Below are positions 51,705-59,613 of a stretch of DNA of 64,000 bases, one piece after another. The translations under genes and the position numbers were made by a program. How positions within the stretch are numbered: position 1 is the first letter of the stretch; the number at the start of each line of letters is the position of its first letter. The stretch comes from Chitinophaga parva. Lineage in GTDB: Bacteria > Bacteroidota > Bacteroidia > Chitinophagales > Chitinophagaceae. The stretch is taken from assembly GCF_003071345.1 (NCBI RefSeq), contig NZ_QCYK01000004.1, positions 124,001-188,000 on the forward strand. Direction: 5' to 3'. Below the pieces are notes generated by a model. The model worked only from the letters and a program-made list of their open reading frames with translations. It did no database searches and was not told the DNA's origin.

Positions 51705-53255
51705 ATGAGCAATCTAAAGATATATATAGGCAGCGCCTGGGTGGATATTATTGATCGTTCCGGGAAGGTATTCAACGGGTCTGCGTGGGTTCCAGTGAAA
51801 CCAGGTGATCACGTGCGCGGGTCCACCAGTTGGGTACCAATCACCTCCGGGATTTCACTTCCACAGCGCTTCTTTGGCACGGGCGGCCCGAACGACAATA
51901 TGTACGATGTGGCCAGCGGGCAACGACAGTATACCCTACTTCCAGGCGGTGACGATGGCACAGAGTTGCTGCCCCTTTGGATATTTCTCCACGGGGTTGA
52001 CCAGGGAGGTACGGATATCAATAAGGTACTGGAAGATGGGTTGCCATTGGTCATTTCATCGACTGGGCAGTTAATGAAATGCCGCGGTGCTGCTCCGCAG
52101 CTTCCCTCTGGCTCGTGGTCAGAACGGCTGGATCTCATTGATAGTTGCATATCCTACATGGTAGCCAACTACAATGTAGACCAGAACCGAATATATCTGT
52201 GCGGGCTTTCTGACGGCGCCGCAGGAGTGATTGCAAAGATCATTCAGCAGCCCACCCGGTTTGCCGCCTATGCAATCAGTTCTCCGCCGGCTAACGGCAT
52301 GGCCGCTAACGCTTCACTGATCAAGGATATACCTGGCATTATCATTCAGGGGTTGCAGGACCAACGTGTTGGTGTGGGGAACGTTGCTGCTGCTGTGGAT
52401 GCCCTGGCCGCCGCAAATGGCCGCATCGCGCCGTTAACGCAGTTTCATTATGACGGAGATCACAGCTACCTGGAATGGAATCAGCACCTATTCAATTTCA
52501 CCACTGCGGCCAACTTTCTGGGACTAAACGTAGAGGACTGGATGCTGCTGCATAGCTTGGGCCGTGTGCAGGAAGCTGGTAACTACGTTACCCACGCTGA
52601 GAACACTCAGGACTATCTGCATTACCTGGCGGCGGACCGGCTCACCGGCATGCTAGCGGCCAGCAGCGACAAAACAGCGCTGGAAGCGAGGCTTGCCACC
52701 TTAAAGTCGGCCCAGCAATATGGGAATCAACGTATTATACTGGCGTTTGGCACAAGCGCCAACCCAGCCACTGGAAATTACACCAGGATCAGTGCCACTG
52801 ATACCGGCACTACTTTCACCAACCTGGTGGATTCAGATGGTAATGCCACTGCTATTTCTTTCGTATGCCAGTATACGCAATGGGCAGCAGATCTCCCCGG
52901 CGCAGGGCCTGGCAGTTACCATGGCCTACCTGGTGGCGTGTTCTTGCAATCCCGCAGGGTATATGCTTCCAATACCTGGAATTTCACCGGCCTGCCGGCG
53001 GGAGCCACCTGCAGGGTGGATATTTTCCCCTACTACAAAACAGAGAGCGGCACAGCCCATTACGGCGTTACCGGCACCATTGGTGGCGTAACGAAGAACT
53101 CAGTGGATGACGTGTACAACGTCCTGAATTATCTCACCTGGGATGGCGTGGCCGCTGATGGATCTGGCGTTCTCTCCATGGCTCTCAACGCGCAGTACCC
53201 GGCCAGCAGCAACGATGGCGGCCTGTGTGCAATTATGCTTACAATCAACTCTTAA
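51705..53255 (+). CDS. Tail-associated alpha/beta-hydrolase (esterase-like)
   Basis: 516 aa from Met at 51705. A short attachment part (about 1-50, with two GSAWV/GSTSWVP repeats) precedes an alpha/beta-hydrolase of the poly(3-hydroxybutyrate) depolymerase/LpqC type: LWIFLHGVDQGG oxyanion strand, Ser169 in CGLSDGA, Asp219 in GLQDQR and His253 in DGDHSYL. A C-terminal beta region (about 330-516) follows. No signal peptide. It is paralogous to the next, secreted protein. Role as a virion surface esterase is inferred. Confidence 0.72.
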   Translation: MSNLKIYIGSAWVDIIDRSGKVFNGSAWVPVKPGDHVRGSTSWVPITSGISLPQRFFGTGGPNDNMYDVASGQRQYTLLPGGDDGTELLPLWIFLHGVDQGGTDINKVLEDGLPLVISSTGQLMKCRGAAPQLPSGSWSERLDLIDSCISYMVANYNVDQNRIYLCGLSDGAAGVIAKIIQQPTRFAAYAISSPPANGMAANASLIKDIPGIIIQGLQDQRVGVGNVAAAVDALAAANGRIAPLTQFHYDGDHSYLEWNQHLFNFTTAANFLGLNVEDWMLLHSLGRVQEAGNYVTHAENTQDYLHYLAADRLTGMLAASSDKTALEARLATLKSAQQYGNQRIILAFGTSANPATGNYTRISATDTGTTFTNLVDSDGNATAISFVCQYTQWAADLPGAGPGSYHGLPGGVFLQSRRVYASNTWNFTGLPAGATCRVDIFPYYKTESGTAHYGVTGTIGGVTKNSVDDVYNVLNYLTWDGVAADGSGVLSMALNAQYPASSNDGGLCAIMLTINS

Positions 53256-53257
53256 AT

Positions 53258-54172
53258 ATGAAGACACTCAAAGTATTACTGCTGCTTACTCTTATGGCCG
53301 GCGCAGCATCGGCACAAATGGTTACCTCTCAGGCCCCATCCACTCAATGGCCCCTGCCGGCATTCCCGGATAATACCGTGGTGTTCACACCTAAGGAGTA
53401 CAAGGACAGCGTGAAGAAGTACTACCCGGTAATTATCTACTTCCATGGCACCGGGGAAGCCGGCACGGACGTGAACCGCCTGACCAGCAATTACCTCCTG
53501 GGCAGGATCAAAGCCGGCTGGGAGCCGCAAGCTACGAACCCGGTCACCGGCAAGCTGGAGAAATTCATCGTGATTGCTGTGCAGGATGCCGCCAACTGGT
53601 CGCCCTATCCGGCAGCCATGCGCTATGCCTGGAACTACATTATGAGCACGCAGAAGCTGCGTATTGACACTAACAGGATCTATACCACGGGTCTTTCATC
53701 CGGCGGCCAGACCTCGCTGATGTACGCCTGCTGGGACGAATCATTTGCCGGCAAGATAGCTGCCGTGGTGAGCCTATCTCCGGCAGCCATTGAAGCGCAG
53801 GCCGGCCAAAACCTGGGCCTCTTCGCGAAGTACAACACACCGGTATGGTTTATCTCTGGTGACCAGGATGGTTTCACGGATAACGCCAAGAAGTACACCA
53901 CAGCCATCAACAATGCCGGCGGCCAGGCGCTCACCACCGTGTACAGCGGCGGCCACGGCGGCTGGGATGCGATGTATAACGGTACCACCACACGCCAGGT
54001 GAATGGCAAGGCGCTGAATGTCTACGAATGGATGCTGTTGAACAGCCGCGGGCCGGCGCCGGTTGCTCCGGTCGATACTACTACTACGCCGCCGACTGTC
54101 ACGAAGAAGCTCCTCCTCACAATCAAAGTGTACTCCGATGGGACAACTGAGAATATTCCTGCTGCTCAGTAG
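53258..54172 (+). CDS. Secreted alpha/beta-hydrolase (paralogue of the tail enzyme)
   Basis: 304 aa from Met at 53258 with a signal peptide MKTLKVLLLLTLMAGAASA cut before Gln. The hydrolase core has IIYFHGTGEAGTDVNRL, Ser147 in TGLSSGG, Asp202/204 in SGDQDGF and His233 in GGHGGW. It matches the preceding protein in HG-xxxGTD(I/V)N, D-NRIY--GLS and (E/D)WMLL-S. A Pro/Thr-rich tail follows. Its job outside the cytosol is unknown; the stop lies inside the spanin gene start (35-bp overlap). Confidence 0.75.
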   Translation: MKTLKVLLLLTLMAGAASAQMVTSQAPSTQWPLPAFPDNTVVFTPKEYKDSVKKYYPVIIYFHGTGEAGTDVNRLTSNYLLGRIKAGWEPQATNPVTGKLEKFIVIAVQDAANWSPYPAAMRYAWNYIMSTQKLRIDTNRIYTTGLSSGGQTSLMYACWDESFAGKIAAVVSLSPAAIEAQAGQNLGLFAKYNTPVWFISGDQDGFTDNAKKYTTAINNAGGQALTTVYSGGHGGWDAMYNGTTTRQVNGKALNVYEWMLLNSRGPAPVAPVDTTTTPPTVTKKLLLTIKVYSDGTTENIPAAQ

Positions 54173-54710
54173 CCTGGCCATGGCCAGCTGCTCTACGCTG
54201 AATAAGCACAAAAGCATCACCAGGACCAGCAGCGACAGCACGGGCCATTCCAAGACCTCCGCAGACCTGCAGGTGCACAGCGTGACCAGCGTCAAGGCCA
54301 GCCGGCCGGTGATCCTGGCGCCGGACAGCCTGCACGCATACGGTGTATTCCTGCCGGTAGATAGCGGTATTGTTCATCTCATTCATATCAGCAATGGCAA
54401 CATTACGATGGACGTTACGGCGCAGCGCCAGCCGGGCGGCGGCATTAAGGTGGACGCCGCCGCTACCACGCCGCAGAAAACGGTTTTGGCGCCGGTGGAT
54501 AGCACTTACACTGTGGACAGCGTATCGCATAGCACTCAGCATTCGGCGGCTACTGTACACCAGGAAACAATGACCAAGGATAAGCAGGTGCAGCGAAAGA
54601 ATAGCGTGCCCTGGTGGCTGTGGACCATTGGCGGCATTTCCCTGGTAGCCGGCCTGCTATGGGCAGCGGGGTGGATCTACAAACGAATTAAAAGCAAGTT
54701 ACCATTATGA
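54138..54710 (+). CDS. Candidate unimolecular spanin
   Basis: 190 aa from Met at 54138. The N-terminus is a lipoprotein signal (FLLLSSLAMASC, lipidation at Cys18). The middle is hydrophilic, Ser/Thr/His/Asp-rich. The C-terminus has one helix (about 158-180, WWLWTIGGISLVAGLLWAAGW) and a basic end KRIKSKLPL. An outer-membrane lipid anchor plus an inner-membrane C-terminal helix in one chain is the layout of u-spanins, which fuse the two membranes in the last lysis step. It lies directly before the endolysin (ATGA overlap). Sequence families are not conserved, so the call rests on topology. Confidence 0.7.
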   Translation: MGQLRIFLLLSSLAMASCSTLNKHKSITRTSSDSTGHSKTSADLQVHSVTSVKASRPVILAPDSLHAYGVFLPVDSGIVHLIHISNGNITMDVTAQRQPGGGIKVDAAATTPQKTVLAPVDSTYTVDSVSHSTQHSAATVHQETMTKDKQVQRKNSVPWWLWTIGGISLVAGLLWAAGWIYKRIKSKLPL

Positions 54711-55324
54711 AAATAATTGACGTGTCCTCTAACCAGGGAGTGATCGACTGGCCTGCAGTGGCCCAGGATGGTGTTACGGATGTGATTATTCGCCTTTCGC
54801 TGGGTTACGCTGATGTAGACAAGGCTGCCTCCAAAAATTCCCAGGAAGCGGCTAAAGCGGGGATCCGGGTGAGTTACTATCACTTTGCCTATCCCGACCG
54901 GCGTACCGGTACCGCAGAAGGTGATGCCAAACAGGAGGCACAGTACTTCGCAGGCATGGCGCACGGCGGGGCATATCCCCCCCCTCGGTGGCTGGCCGTT
55001 GACCTGGAGCCTTGGGGCAACCAGAAGGACACGCCGCTGAACCGGCAGGAGTTCCTTTTCTGGGTGAAAACATTCATCCAGGAGGTGACAGCGCTCACCG
55101 GCGTGGTGCCTTTCATTTACTCTTACGCGCCCTACCTGAATGCAAAGTTGCCAGCGGATCACGGTCTGGGTCTGGTCCCTCTATGGGTAGCCAATTACGG
55201 CAAGGTTGCCACGCCGCCTCTACCGCTTGGGTGGGACAGGTATTTCATGTGGCAGTACTCCAGCGATGGGGCTGTGGAGGGCATCAGTACTGCTGTTGAC
55301 CTTAATAAGTTGGCGAGAGAATAA
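54707..55324 (+). CDS. Endolysin, GH25 muramidase
   Basis: 205 aa. IDVSSNQGVIDW with Asp5, IIRLSLGYADVDKAASKN, YYHFAYPDRR, LAVDLEPW with Asp99 and Glu101, and FMWQYSSDG are GH25 lysozyme blocks. The enzyme cuts the MurNAc-GlcNAc bond of peptidoglycan. No signal peptide, so it depends on a holin. The start overlaps the spanin stop (ATGA). It ends the late operon. Confidence 0.93.
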   Translation: MKIIDVSSNQGVIDWPAVAQDGVTDVIIRLSLGYADVDKAASKNSQEAAKAGIRVSYYHFAYPDRRTGTAEGDAKQEAQYFAGMAHGGAYPPPRWLAVDLEPWGNQKDTPLNRQEFLFWVKTFIQEVTALTGVVPFIYSYAPYLNAKLPADHGLGLVPLWVANYGKVATPPLPLGWDRYFMWQYSSDGAVEGISTAVDLNKLARE

Positions 55325-55350
55325 TATTGATTTTGGTTGATGTATGCACG

Positions 55351-55375
55351 GCCAGGGATTCCTCCCTGGCTTTTT
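55351..55375 (+). terminator. Late-operon terminator
   Basis: GCCAGGGA (55351-55358) and TCCCTGGC (55363-55370) with a 4-nt loop, then TTTTT. Confidence 0.92.
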
Positions 55376-55414
55376 CGTGTCTGGGAAAAATATTTTTAAA
55401 AAGGCAGAAATAAA

Positions 55415-55446
55415 TTTGGATAGTACGTTATAACGTACTATCTTTA
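55415..55446 (+). promoter_or_regulatory. Palindromic promoter of the right-end cargo genes
   Basis: TTTG (55415-55418), a 20-bp spacer, and TATCTTTA (55439-55446), one base off TAnnTTTG. A perfect 24-bp palindrome (55419-55442; left half GATAGTACGTTA) fills the spacer and touches the -7 element, so a bound repressor would exclude RNA polymerase. Confidence 0.65.
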
Positions 55447-55489
55447 CACTGTCATTGAAACAATCACTAATCAAAAAAAACTTAACAAA

Positions 55490-55693
55490 ATGAACAAAGC
55501 AATCACCTTCAACGTAACCTACACCACGGCCAAAGGAACTCAGGGATCTATCATCGTTAAGGCAAGAAATGAAAACGAGGCTATCAGTAATGCAAAAAAT
55601 GCTTGCGCTACAGGAAGGGACTTCAGAGATGCTGTACAGAGCAAGGAACCATATTTAACACCAAGAAAGCAAGGGTTTGCTGGTAGAAACTAA
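55490..55693 (+). CDS. Small cargo protein, unknown function
   Basis: 67 aa (MNKAITFNVTYTTAKGTQGS start), one beta hairpin then a helix (VKARNENEAISNAKNACA) and a basic tail. It has its own operator-like promoter and a hairpin after it. Not recognised. Right-end genes of this type often act in superinfection exclusion or host fitness; not shown here. Confidence 0.6.
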   Translation: MNKAITFNVTYTTAKGTQGSIIVKARNENEAISNAKNACATGRDFRDAVQSKEPYLTPRKQGFAGRN

Positions 55694-55700
55694 CAAAAAT

Positions 55701-55726
55701 AGCCCCAGGTAATCACTCCTGGGGCT
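55701..55726 (+). terminator. Hairpin after the 67-aa cargo gene
   Basis: AGCCCCAGG (55701-55709) and CCTGGGGCT (55718-55726) with an 8-nt loop; the downstream tract is only weakly T-rich. Confidence 0.65.
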
Positions 55727-55770
55727 TGTCATTGAAAGCAGATCACAGATCAACTTAACTGAGCAAAGAT

Positions 55771-55992
55771 ATGGAATCACCATCACACCTGCGCCACATA
55801 GGCGCCATGGTTAAGCAAGCGAGGGAATATCGTGGATTATCCCAGGAGAAATTGGCAGAGAACGCCGCGCTCCGTAGGGCCACCATCGTAGATATTGAAT
55901 TGGGCAAAACGAATTTTGAAATCAATACTCTGGTCAGAATTGCGTCAGCGCTTAACTTTTATCTGGACGTTAATTTAACGCCAGCCGATTAA
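55771..55992 (+). CDS. XRE-family HTH regulator, cargo region
   Basis: 73 aa, HipB-like HTH: IGAMVKQAREYRGLSQEKLA and ENAALRRATIVDIELGKTNF with the recognition helix near 37-47. No HipA-type toxin is next to it. It is the best candidate to bind the 24-bp palindrome upstream of the 67-aa gene. Transcribed with or after that gene; a terminator follows before attR. Confidence 0.8.
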   Translation: MESPSHLRHIGAMVKQAREYRGLSQEKLAENAALRRATIVDIELGKTNFEINTLVRIASALNFYLDVNLTPAD

Positions 55993-56041
55993 CAATATTT
56001 GCCCTACCTTCGGGTGGGTTAACAAACAATAGATTGAACCG

Positions 56042-56067
56042 GCCGCCTTGTCAAGGGCGGCTTTTTT
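56042..56067 (+). terminator. Terminator at the right end of the prophage
   Basis: GCCGCC (56042-56047) and GGCGGC (56056-56061) around TT-GTC-AA, then TTTTTT. The remaining DNA between 55993 and 56318 holds attR and the chromosomal tRNA terminator; no gene is seen. Confidence 0.85.
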
Positions 56068-56142
56068 ATACAACTTTTGTACTATTTCTCAGAAATGAAT
56101 ATAGTAAATTGATTTTCAATTAATTGTAATTAGATATGTGTA

Positions 56143-56156
56143 CCAATCCGGGACAC
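56143..56156 (+). repeat. attR core
   Basis: Exact copy of the 14-bp attL core CCAATCCGGGACAC; only the last 13 bases of tRNA-Arg remain here, so this is the displaced 3' tRNA end. Confidence 0.92.
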
Positions 56157-56169
56157 GAATATGTTGCAG

Positions 56170-56194
56170 AAAAGCCGCTACCACAGCGGCTTTT
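56170..56194 (+). terminator. Original chromosomal tRNA-Arg terminator
   Basis: AAAAGCCGCT and AGCGGCTTTT with a 5-nt loop, 13 nt after the attR core, exactly as at attL. The phage copy at 16712-16736 differs only in loop and flank. Confidence 0.8.
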
Positions 56195-56318
56195 GTTGTT
56201 TTGGTCACCCATTTTTTTGGGGTTTGCAATAGTACCCCTCTATCCAAACCGGTTTTACCCGGGATATTACCATTGTTGTATAAGCCTCCCGGTTTTGTAG
56301 CTGCTGCAAACAATGCCG

Positions 56319-57515
56319 TTAGTCGCTAATGCCCTTTGCATCTCCAGTTAATGGTTTCGGGACCACCAATAAAAAATATAGCAGCACAATAGCTGCGATC
56401 GTTGCTGTAACTGAAAATGCAATACCTGCTCCGAGCCTAAACCATATCCATCCTGTAACAAAGCTTGCCAGCATGGTACAGATACTCTGAAACCCTGTAT
56501 AGGTGCCGATGGCTGTAGCGGTATCGGTTTTGTCTGTAATATTGCTTATCCAGGCCTTGGAAATCCCCTCCGTTGCCGCAGCATAAAGCCCGTAAAGAAA
56601 GAACAGGAAGCCGTACCAATACAGCCCCGCCGTGATGGTCATTCCTGCATAAACCAGGGCGAAGAGCAATAGCCCTAATGCAAATATTTTCTTAAGCCCT
56701 AACCGGTCAGCCAATATGCCCAATGGAAAGGCGCTTAACGCATACACCAGGTTGTAAAAAATATACACCCCAATTGTAGCAGTATCATTCAACCCTGCCT
56801 GTTTTACTCTAAGCAGCAGGAATACATCAGAGCTGTTACACAACGTGAATAATAGCAGACCTGCTACCAGCTTCCGGTAAATGACCGGGCTGTCTTTCCA
56901 GTAATGCAGGAATGAGAAGAAAGCAACCGGCGCTTTTTTTTCTTTGGGCCCCGTTTTCCTGTCCCTGAGGTAAAAAGATATGCCAATAGCCAGCAGCCCC
57001 GGTACAAACGCCACCAGGAACAATGCCCGGTACTGGCCCGGGTGAAAATAAAGATACAATAGCGCGAGGGCAGGCCCGGTCACAGCGCCTAATGTATCCA
57101 TTGAACGATGAAATCCGAACACCCTGCCTTTGGTGGCCGGGGTAGCTTCATCGGAAAGCAGCGCATCCCTGGCCCCGGTGCGGATGCCCTTTCCTAACCG
57201 GTCAATGGTGCGGGCCAGAAAGATCCAGGCGGGGTAAACAAAGGCTGCCATTATAGGTTTAGAAAAGGCGCTTAATGCGTAGCCTAATTGTACAAATGGC
57301 ACACGCTTACCGGAATAGTCGGACAATTTTCCAAAATATCCTTTGCTTAAACCCGCTGTAGCTTCCGCCACGCCTTCCAATATGCCAATCAGCAGCACAG
57401 AAAACCCAATGCTTTTTAAATAAATGGGCATGATCGGATAGAGCATTTCGCTGGCAACATCGGTCAGCAGGCTGATAAATGATAATATCCAGACCGTACG
57501 CGTTAAATATTTCAT
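56319..57515 (-). CDS. MFS transporter
   Basis: 398 aa with about 12 helices. The loop-2 motif GKLSDYSGKRVPF and RTIDRLGKGIRTGARDALLSD are major facilitator marks. The type resembles putative multidrug or metal-related MFS carriers of Bacteroidota; substrate unknown. It diverges from an AraC regulator (173-bp gap), which may control it. Confidence 0.85.
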   Translation of the reverse strand: MKYLTRTVWILSFISLLTDVASEMLYPIMPIYLKSIGFSVLLIGILEGVAEATAGLSKGYFGKLSDYSGKRVPFVQLGYALSAFSKPIMAAFVYPAWIFLARTIDRLGKGIRTGARDALLSDEATPATKGRVFGFHRSMDTLGAVTGPALALLYLYFHPGQYRALFLVAFVPGLLAIGISFYLRDRKTGPKEKKAPVAFFSFLHYWKDSPVIYRKLVAGLLLFTLCNSSDVFLLLRVKQAGLNDTATIGVYIFYNLVYALSAFPLGILADRLGLKKIFALGLLLFALVYAGMTITAGLYWYGFLFFLYGLYAAATEGISKAWISNITDKTDTATAIGTYTGFQSICTMLASFVTGWIWFRLGAGIAFSVTATIAAIVLLYFLLVVPKPLTGDAKGISD

Positions 57516-57688
57516 GATACCACCTAGAGGTAAATTGCATATCCTGTATTAAAGATAATGAAAACAGGAGGCATCCTGCGTTGCATTGATAAGTGTCATT
57601 CAACATTTCTCCTGTTGCCAGATCAATGGTGAGTTTTACATTAAAAAAACGGACGTGAAAAGTGTAGTCTTTTGCCTAACTTCAGCGT

Positions 57689-58528
57689 ATGCTACCCGCA
57701 CATTTCAGTCAGCATAACCAACTTCCCATACGGATCGTTTCCCCGGATTTCGGGCATTTGTCCCCGGAAGCCACCACCGGGAAAGGAACTGCACACCGGT
57801 TGCCGTACTACTTTTTCCTTTTTGTAATTGAGGGGAAAAGCCGGCACAGCGTTGACCTGGAGACTTTCGATCTGGGGGCAAATGAATTGCTTTTCTGTTT
57901 ACCCCACCAGATCCTGCGCTACCCGGTGGCGGCACATGGTAATGATTACTATAAACTGGGTTTTGACGAAGAATGCCTTTCGCGTTTGCCAATATCTTAT
58001 CCCTTTCTTCTTAATCCCCTGAACCAACAGCGGATCATCTTTACGCCTGCCACTGCCCTGCGTGTGCAAACAATCTTTAAACTGCTAAAGCACTTATTAA
58101 GCAGCGCGGATGCCGCGCCCGAACTGATCCTGGCTCATTTAAACAGCCTGCTTACCGAAATCAACACTGCCTATTTTGCAGCGGAAGAAAAGCCGGCAGA
58201 TGAGCGACTCACCAAGTTTATTGGTTTCAAAATATTTGTAGAAAATAACCTTACTGATCACCCCAGCATTAAAGATATTGCAGAGGCGCTTGCAGTAAGT
58301 ACAGACAGCTTATACCAGATTGTAAAGCATTATTCAGGGCTTTCTCCAAAAGTATTTATGACGAACCGGCTGATACTGGAAGCCAGGCGCAGGTTGTATC
58401 ATGGAGAACGGCTGTCTGTAAAGGAGCTTGCATTTGACCTTGGCTTTAGCGACCCCGATTATTTCTCCCGCCTGTTTAAAAAGGTGACTGGTAAAACGGT
58501 CGCGGCCTTCTTTACGGATTTGTCCTGA
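57689..58528 (+). CDS. AraC-family regulator
   Basis: 279 aa. An N-terminal cupin-like sensor (about 20-140) and two C-terminal HTHs (about 190-279): SIKDIAEALAVSTDSLYQIVKHYSG and LSVKELAFDLGFSDPDYFSRLFKKVTG. It lies between the MFS gene (divergent) and an SDR gene (same strand); either may be its target. Ligand unknown. Confidence 0.9.
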   Translation: MLPAHFSQHNQLPIRIVSPDFGHLSPEATTGKGTAHRLPYYFFLFVIEGKSRHSVDLETFDLGANELLFCLPHQILRYPVAAHGNDYYKLGFDEECLSRLPISYPFLLNPLNQQRIIFTPATALRVQTIFKLLKHLLSSADAAPELILAHLNSLLTEINTAYFAAEEKPADERLTKFIGFKIFVENNLTDHPSIKDIAEALAVSTDSLYQIVKHYSGLSPKVFMTNRLILEARRRLYHGERLSVKELAFDLGFSDPDYFSRLFKKVTGKTVAAFFTDLS

Positions 58529-58595
58529 ACTTACCGTTTTTTGTCGGGCTCAGTTTATTGTATCCTGTTGAATTTTGTTCAAAAAATTAAAAGTA

Positions 58596-59420
58596 ATGAA
58601 CAAACAAACGGGTAGAATATTGGTGACCGGCGTAACGGGCCTCGTAGGGGCACGATTGCTGCCACGCCTGGTGGAAGCGGGCTTTGATTGCCTGGCGCTA
58701 GTACGCGGCAATAAAGAAGTGCCGGAGGGGGTAACAGCTGTACAGGGCGACCTGCTTGATCCCTCATCGCTTACTGGTGTGATGGACAAAGTAGTGGCTA
58801 TCATTCACCTGGCGGCCGTATTCCGTACCCAGGATACAGACCTTATCTGGAAAAGTAACCTGGACGGTACACGCAATTTGATCGCAGCCGTAAAGGAGCA
58901 GGCACCTGGTGCCCGTTTTATTATGGCAAGCACTGCACATGTTTACAATGGCAACAATCCGCATCCCGGGCGTGAGGATGATCTGGTTTCCCCTGAACAT
59001 GCTTACCCGGCCAGTAAAGTGGCTGCAGAACAGGCGCTGCGCGGCAGCGGGCTTAATTGGTCCATATTGCGGTTCCCATTTGTTTATGGGGATGGGGACG
59101 GCCACCTGCAAATGCTTCCAAAGCATACCGCGGGATGGCATCCTGCTATGAAGATCAGTACCATCCATCATAAGGATATTGCTGTTGCCGTGCGGATAGC
59201 TATTGCTGGCGCAATGGACGGCCGCATTGTAAATATTACAGATGAGGCGCCAATGTCGGTTTACGAATTAATGCAAATTACAGGTGAAAGAATGGCCTCA
59301 TCTGCTGAACCACTTGTAAATCCCTGGCACCTGCATGTTGATGGTTCGCTGGCACGGCGCCTGGGTTTCAGGGTCGCAGTCAGGACTGTTTACCAGGCCG
59401 CACAAGAAGGTTTGTTATAA
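58596..59420 (+). CDS. NAD-dependent epimerase/dehydratase (extended SDR)
   Basis: 274 aa from ATG at 58596; a TTG at 58575 would add seven residues. Rossmann motif VTGVTGLVGARL near 9-20, FIMASTAHVYNG, and the catalytic YPASK (HAYPASKVAAEQ). IIHLAAVFRTQD is the usual SDR strand. Substrate is probably a sugar or small ketone; not determinable. A terminator follows. Confidence 0.87.
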   Translation: MNKQTGRILVTGVTGLVGARLLPRLVEAGFDCLALVRGNKEVPEGVTAVQGDLLDPSSLTGVMDKVVAIIHLAAVFRTQDTDLIWKSNLDGTRNLIAAVKEQAPGARFIMASTAHVYNGNNPHPGREDDLVSPEHAYPASKVAAEQALRGSGLNWSILRFPFVYGDGDGHLQMLPKHTAGWHPAMKISTIHHKDIAVAVRIAIAGAMDGRIVNITDEAPMSVYELMQITGERMASSAEPLVNPWHLHVDGSLARRLGFRVAVRTVYQAAQEGLL

Positions 59421-59485
59421 GACGGGGATTGTAGTACGGCTGATCCGCTTTCATATTTGACCGGGCCAAGGCACGGGGAGGAAAT

Positions 59486-59507
59486 GCCGGGGGGAACTCC
59501 GGCTTTT
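59486..59507 (+). terminator. Terminator after the SDR gene
   Basis: GCCGGGG (59486-59492) and CTCCGGC (59497-59503) with a GGAA loop, then TTTT. Confidence 0.7.
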
Positions 59508-59613
59508 CTGTTTTAGGATCGCCAGGAATGATTTACTCCCTACTGACATAGGGCTGTCACCATCGCCCTCTAATTTTACCCCATACCCATCCAAAAAATC
59601 TAACTTTACCACC

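Larger units (their letters stand above)
16685..56156. mobile_element. Prophage of a tailed siphovirus integrated in tRNA-Arg(TCT)
   Basis: The 39.5-kb element is bounded by a 14-bp direct repeat. It holds an integrase next to attL, a putative excisionase, a leftward replication/recombination operon, a divergent HTH control region, and a rightward packaging-head-tail-lysis operon in the usual siphovirus order. Two small cargo genes lie by attR. Every expected structural class (TerS, TerL, portal, protease, capsid, connectors, tail tube, chaperones, tape measure, tail tip, fibres, holin candidates, spanin, endolysin) is present and no frame is visibly broken. It is therefore probably able to form particles; this is inference. 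No transposase was seen inside it. Confidence 0.95.

Noticed and set aside
45123..53255. Invertible or diversity-generating tail fibre cassette
   Set aside because: No inverted crossover sites, invertase, reverse transcriptase or template/variable repeat was seen in or near the fibre genes.
55490..55992. Toxin-antitoxin pair (67-aa protein plus HipB-like HTH)
   Set aside because: No HipA kinase or known toxin fold is seen, and a hairpin separates the two genes; the pair is kept as cargo of unknown role.
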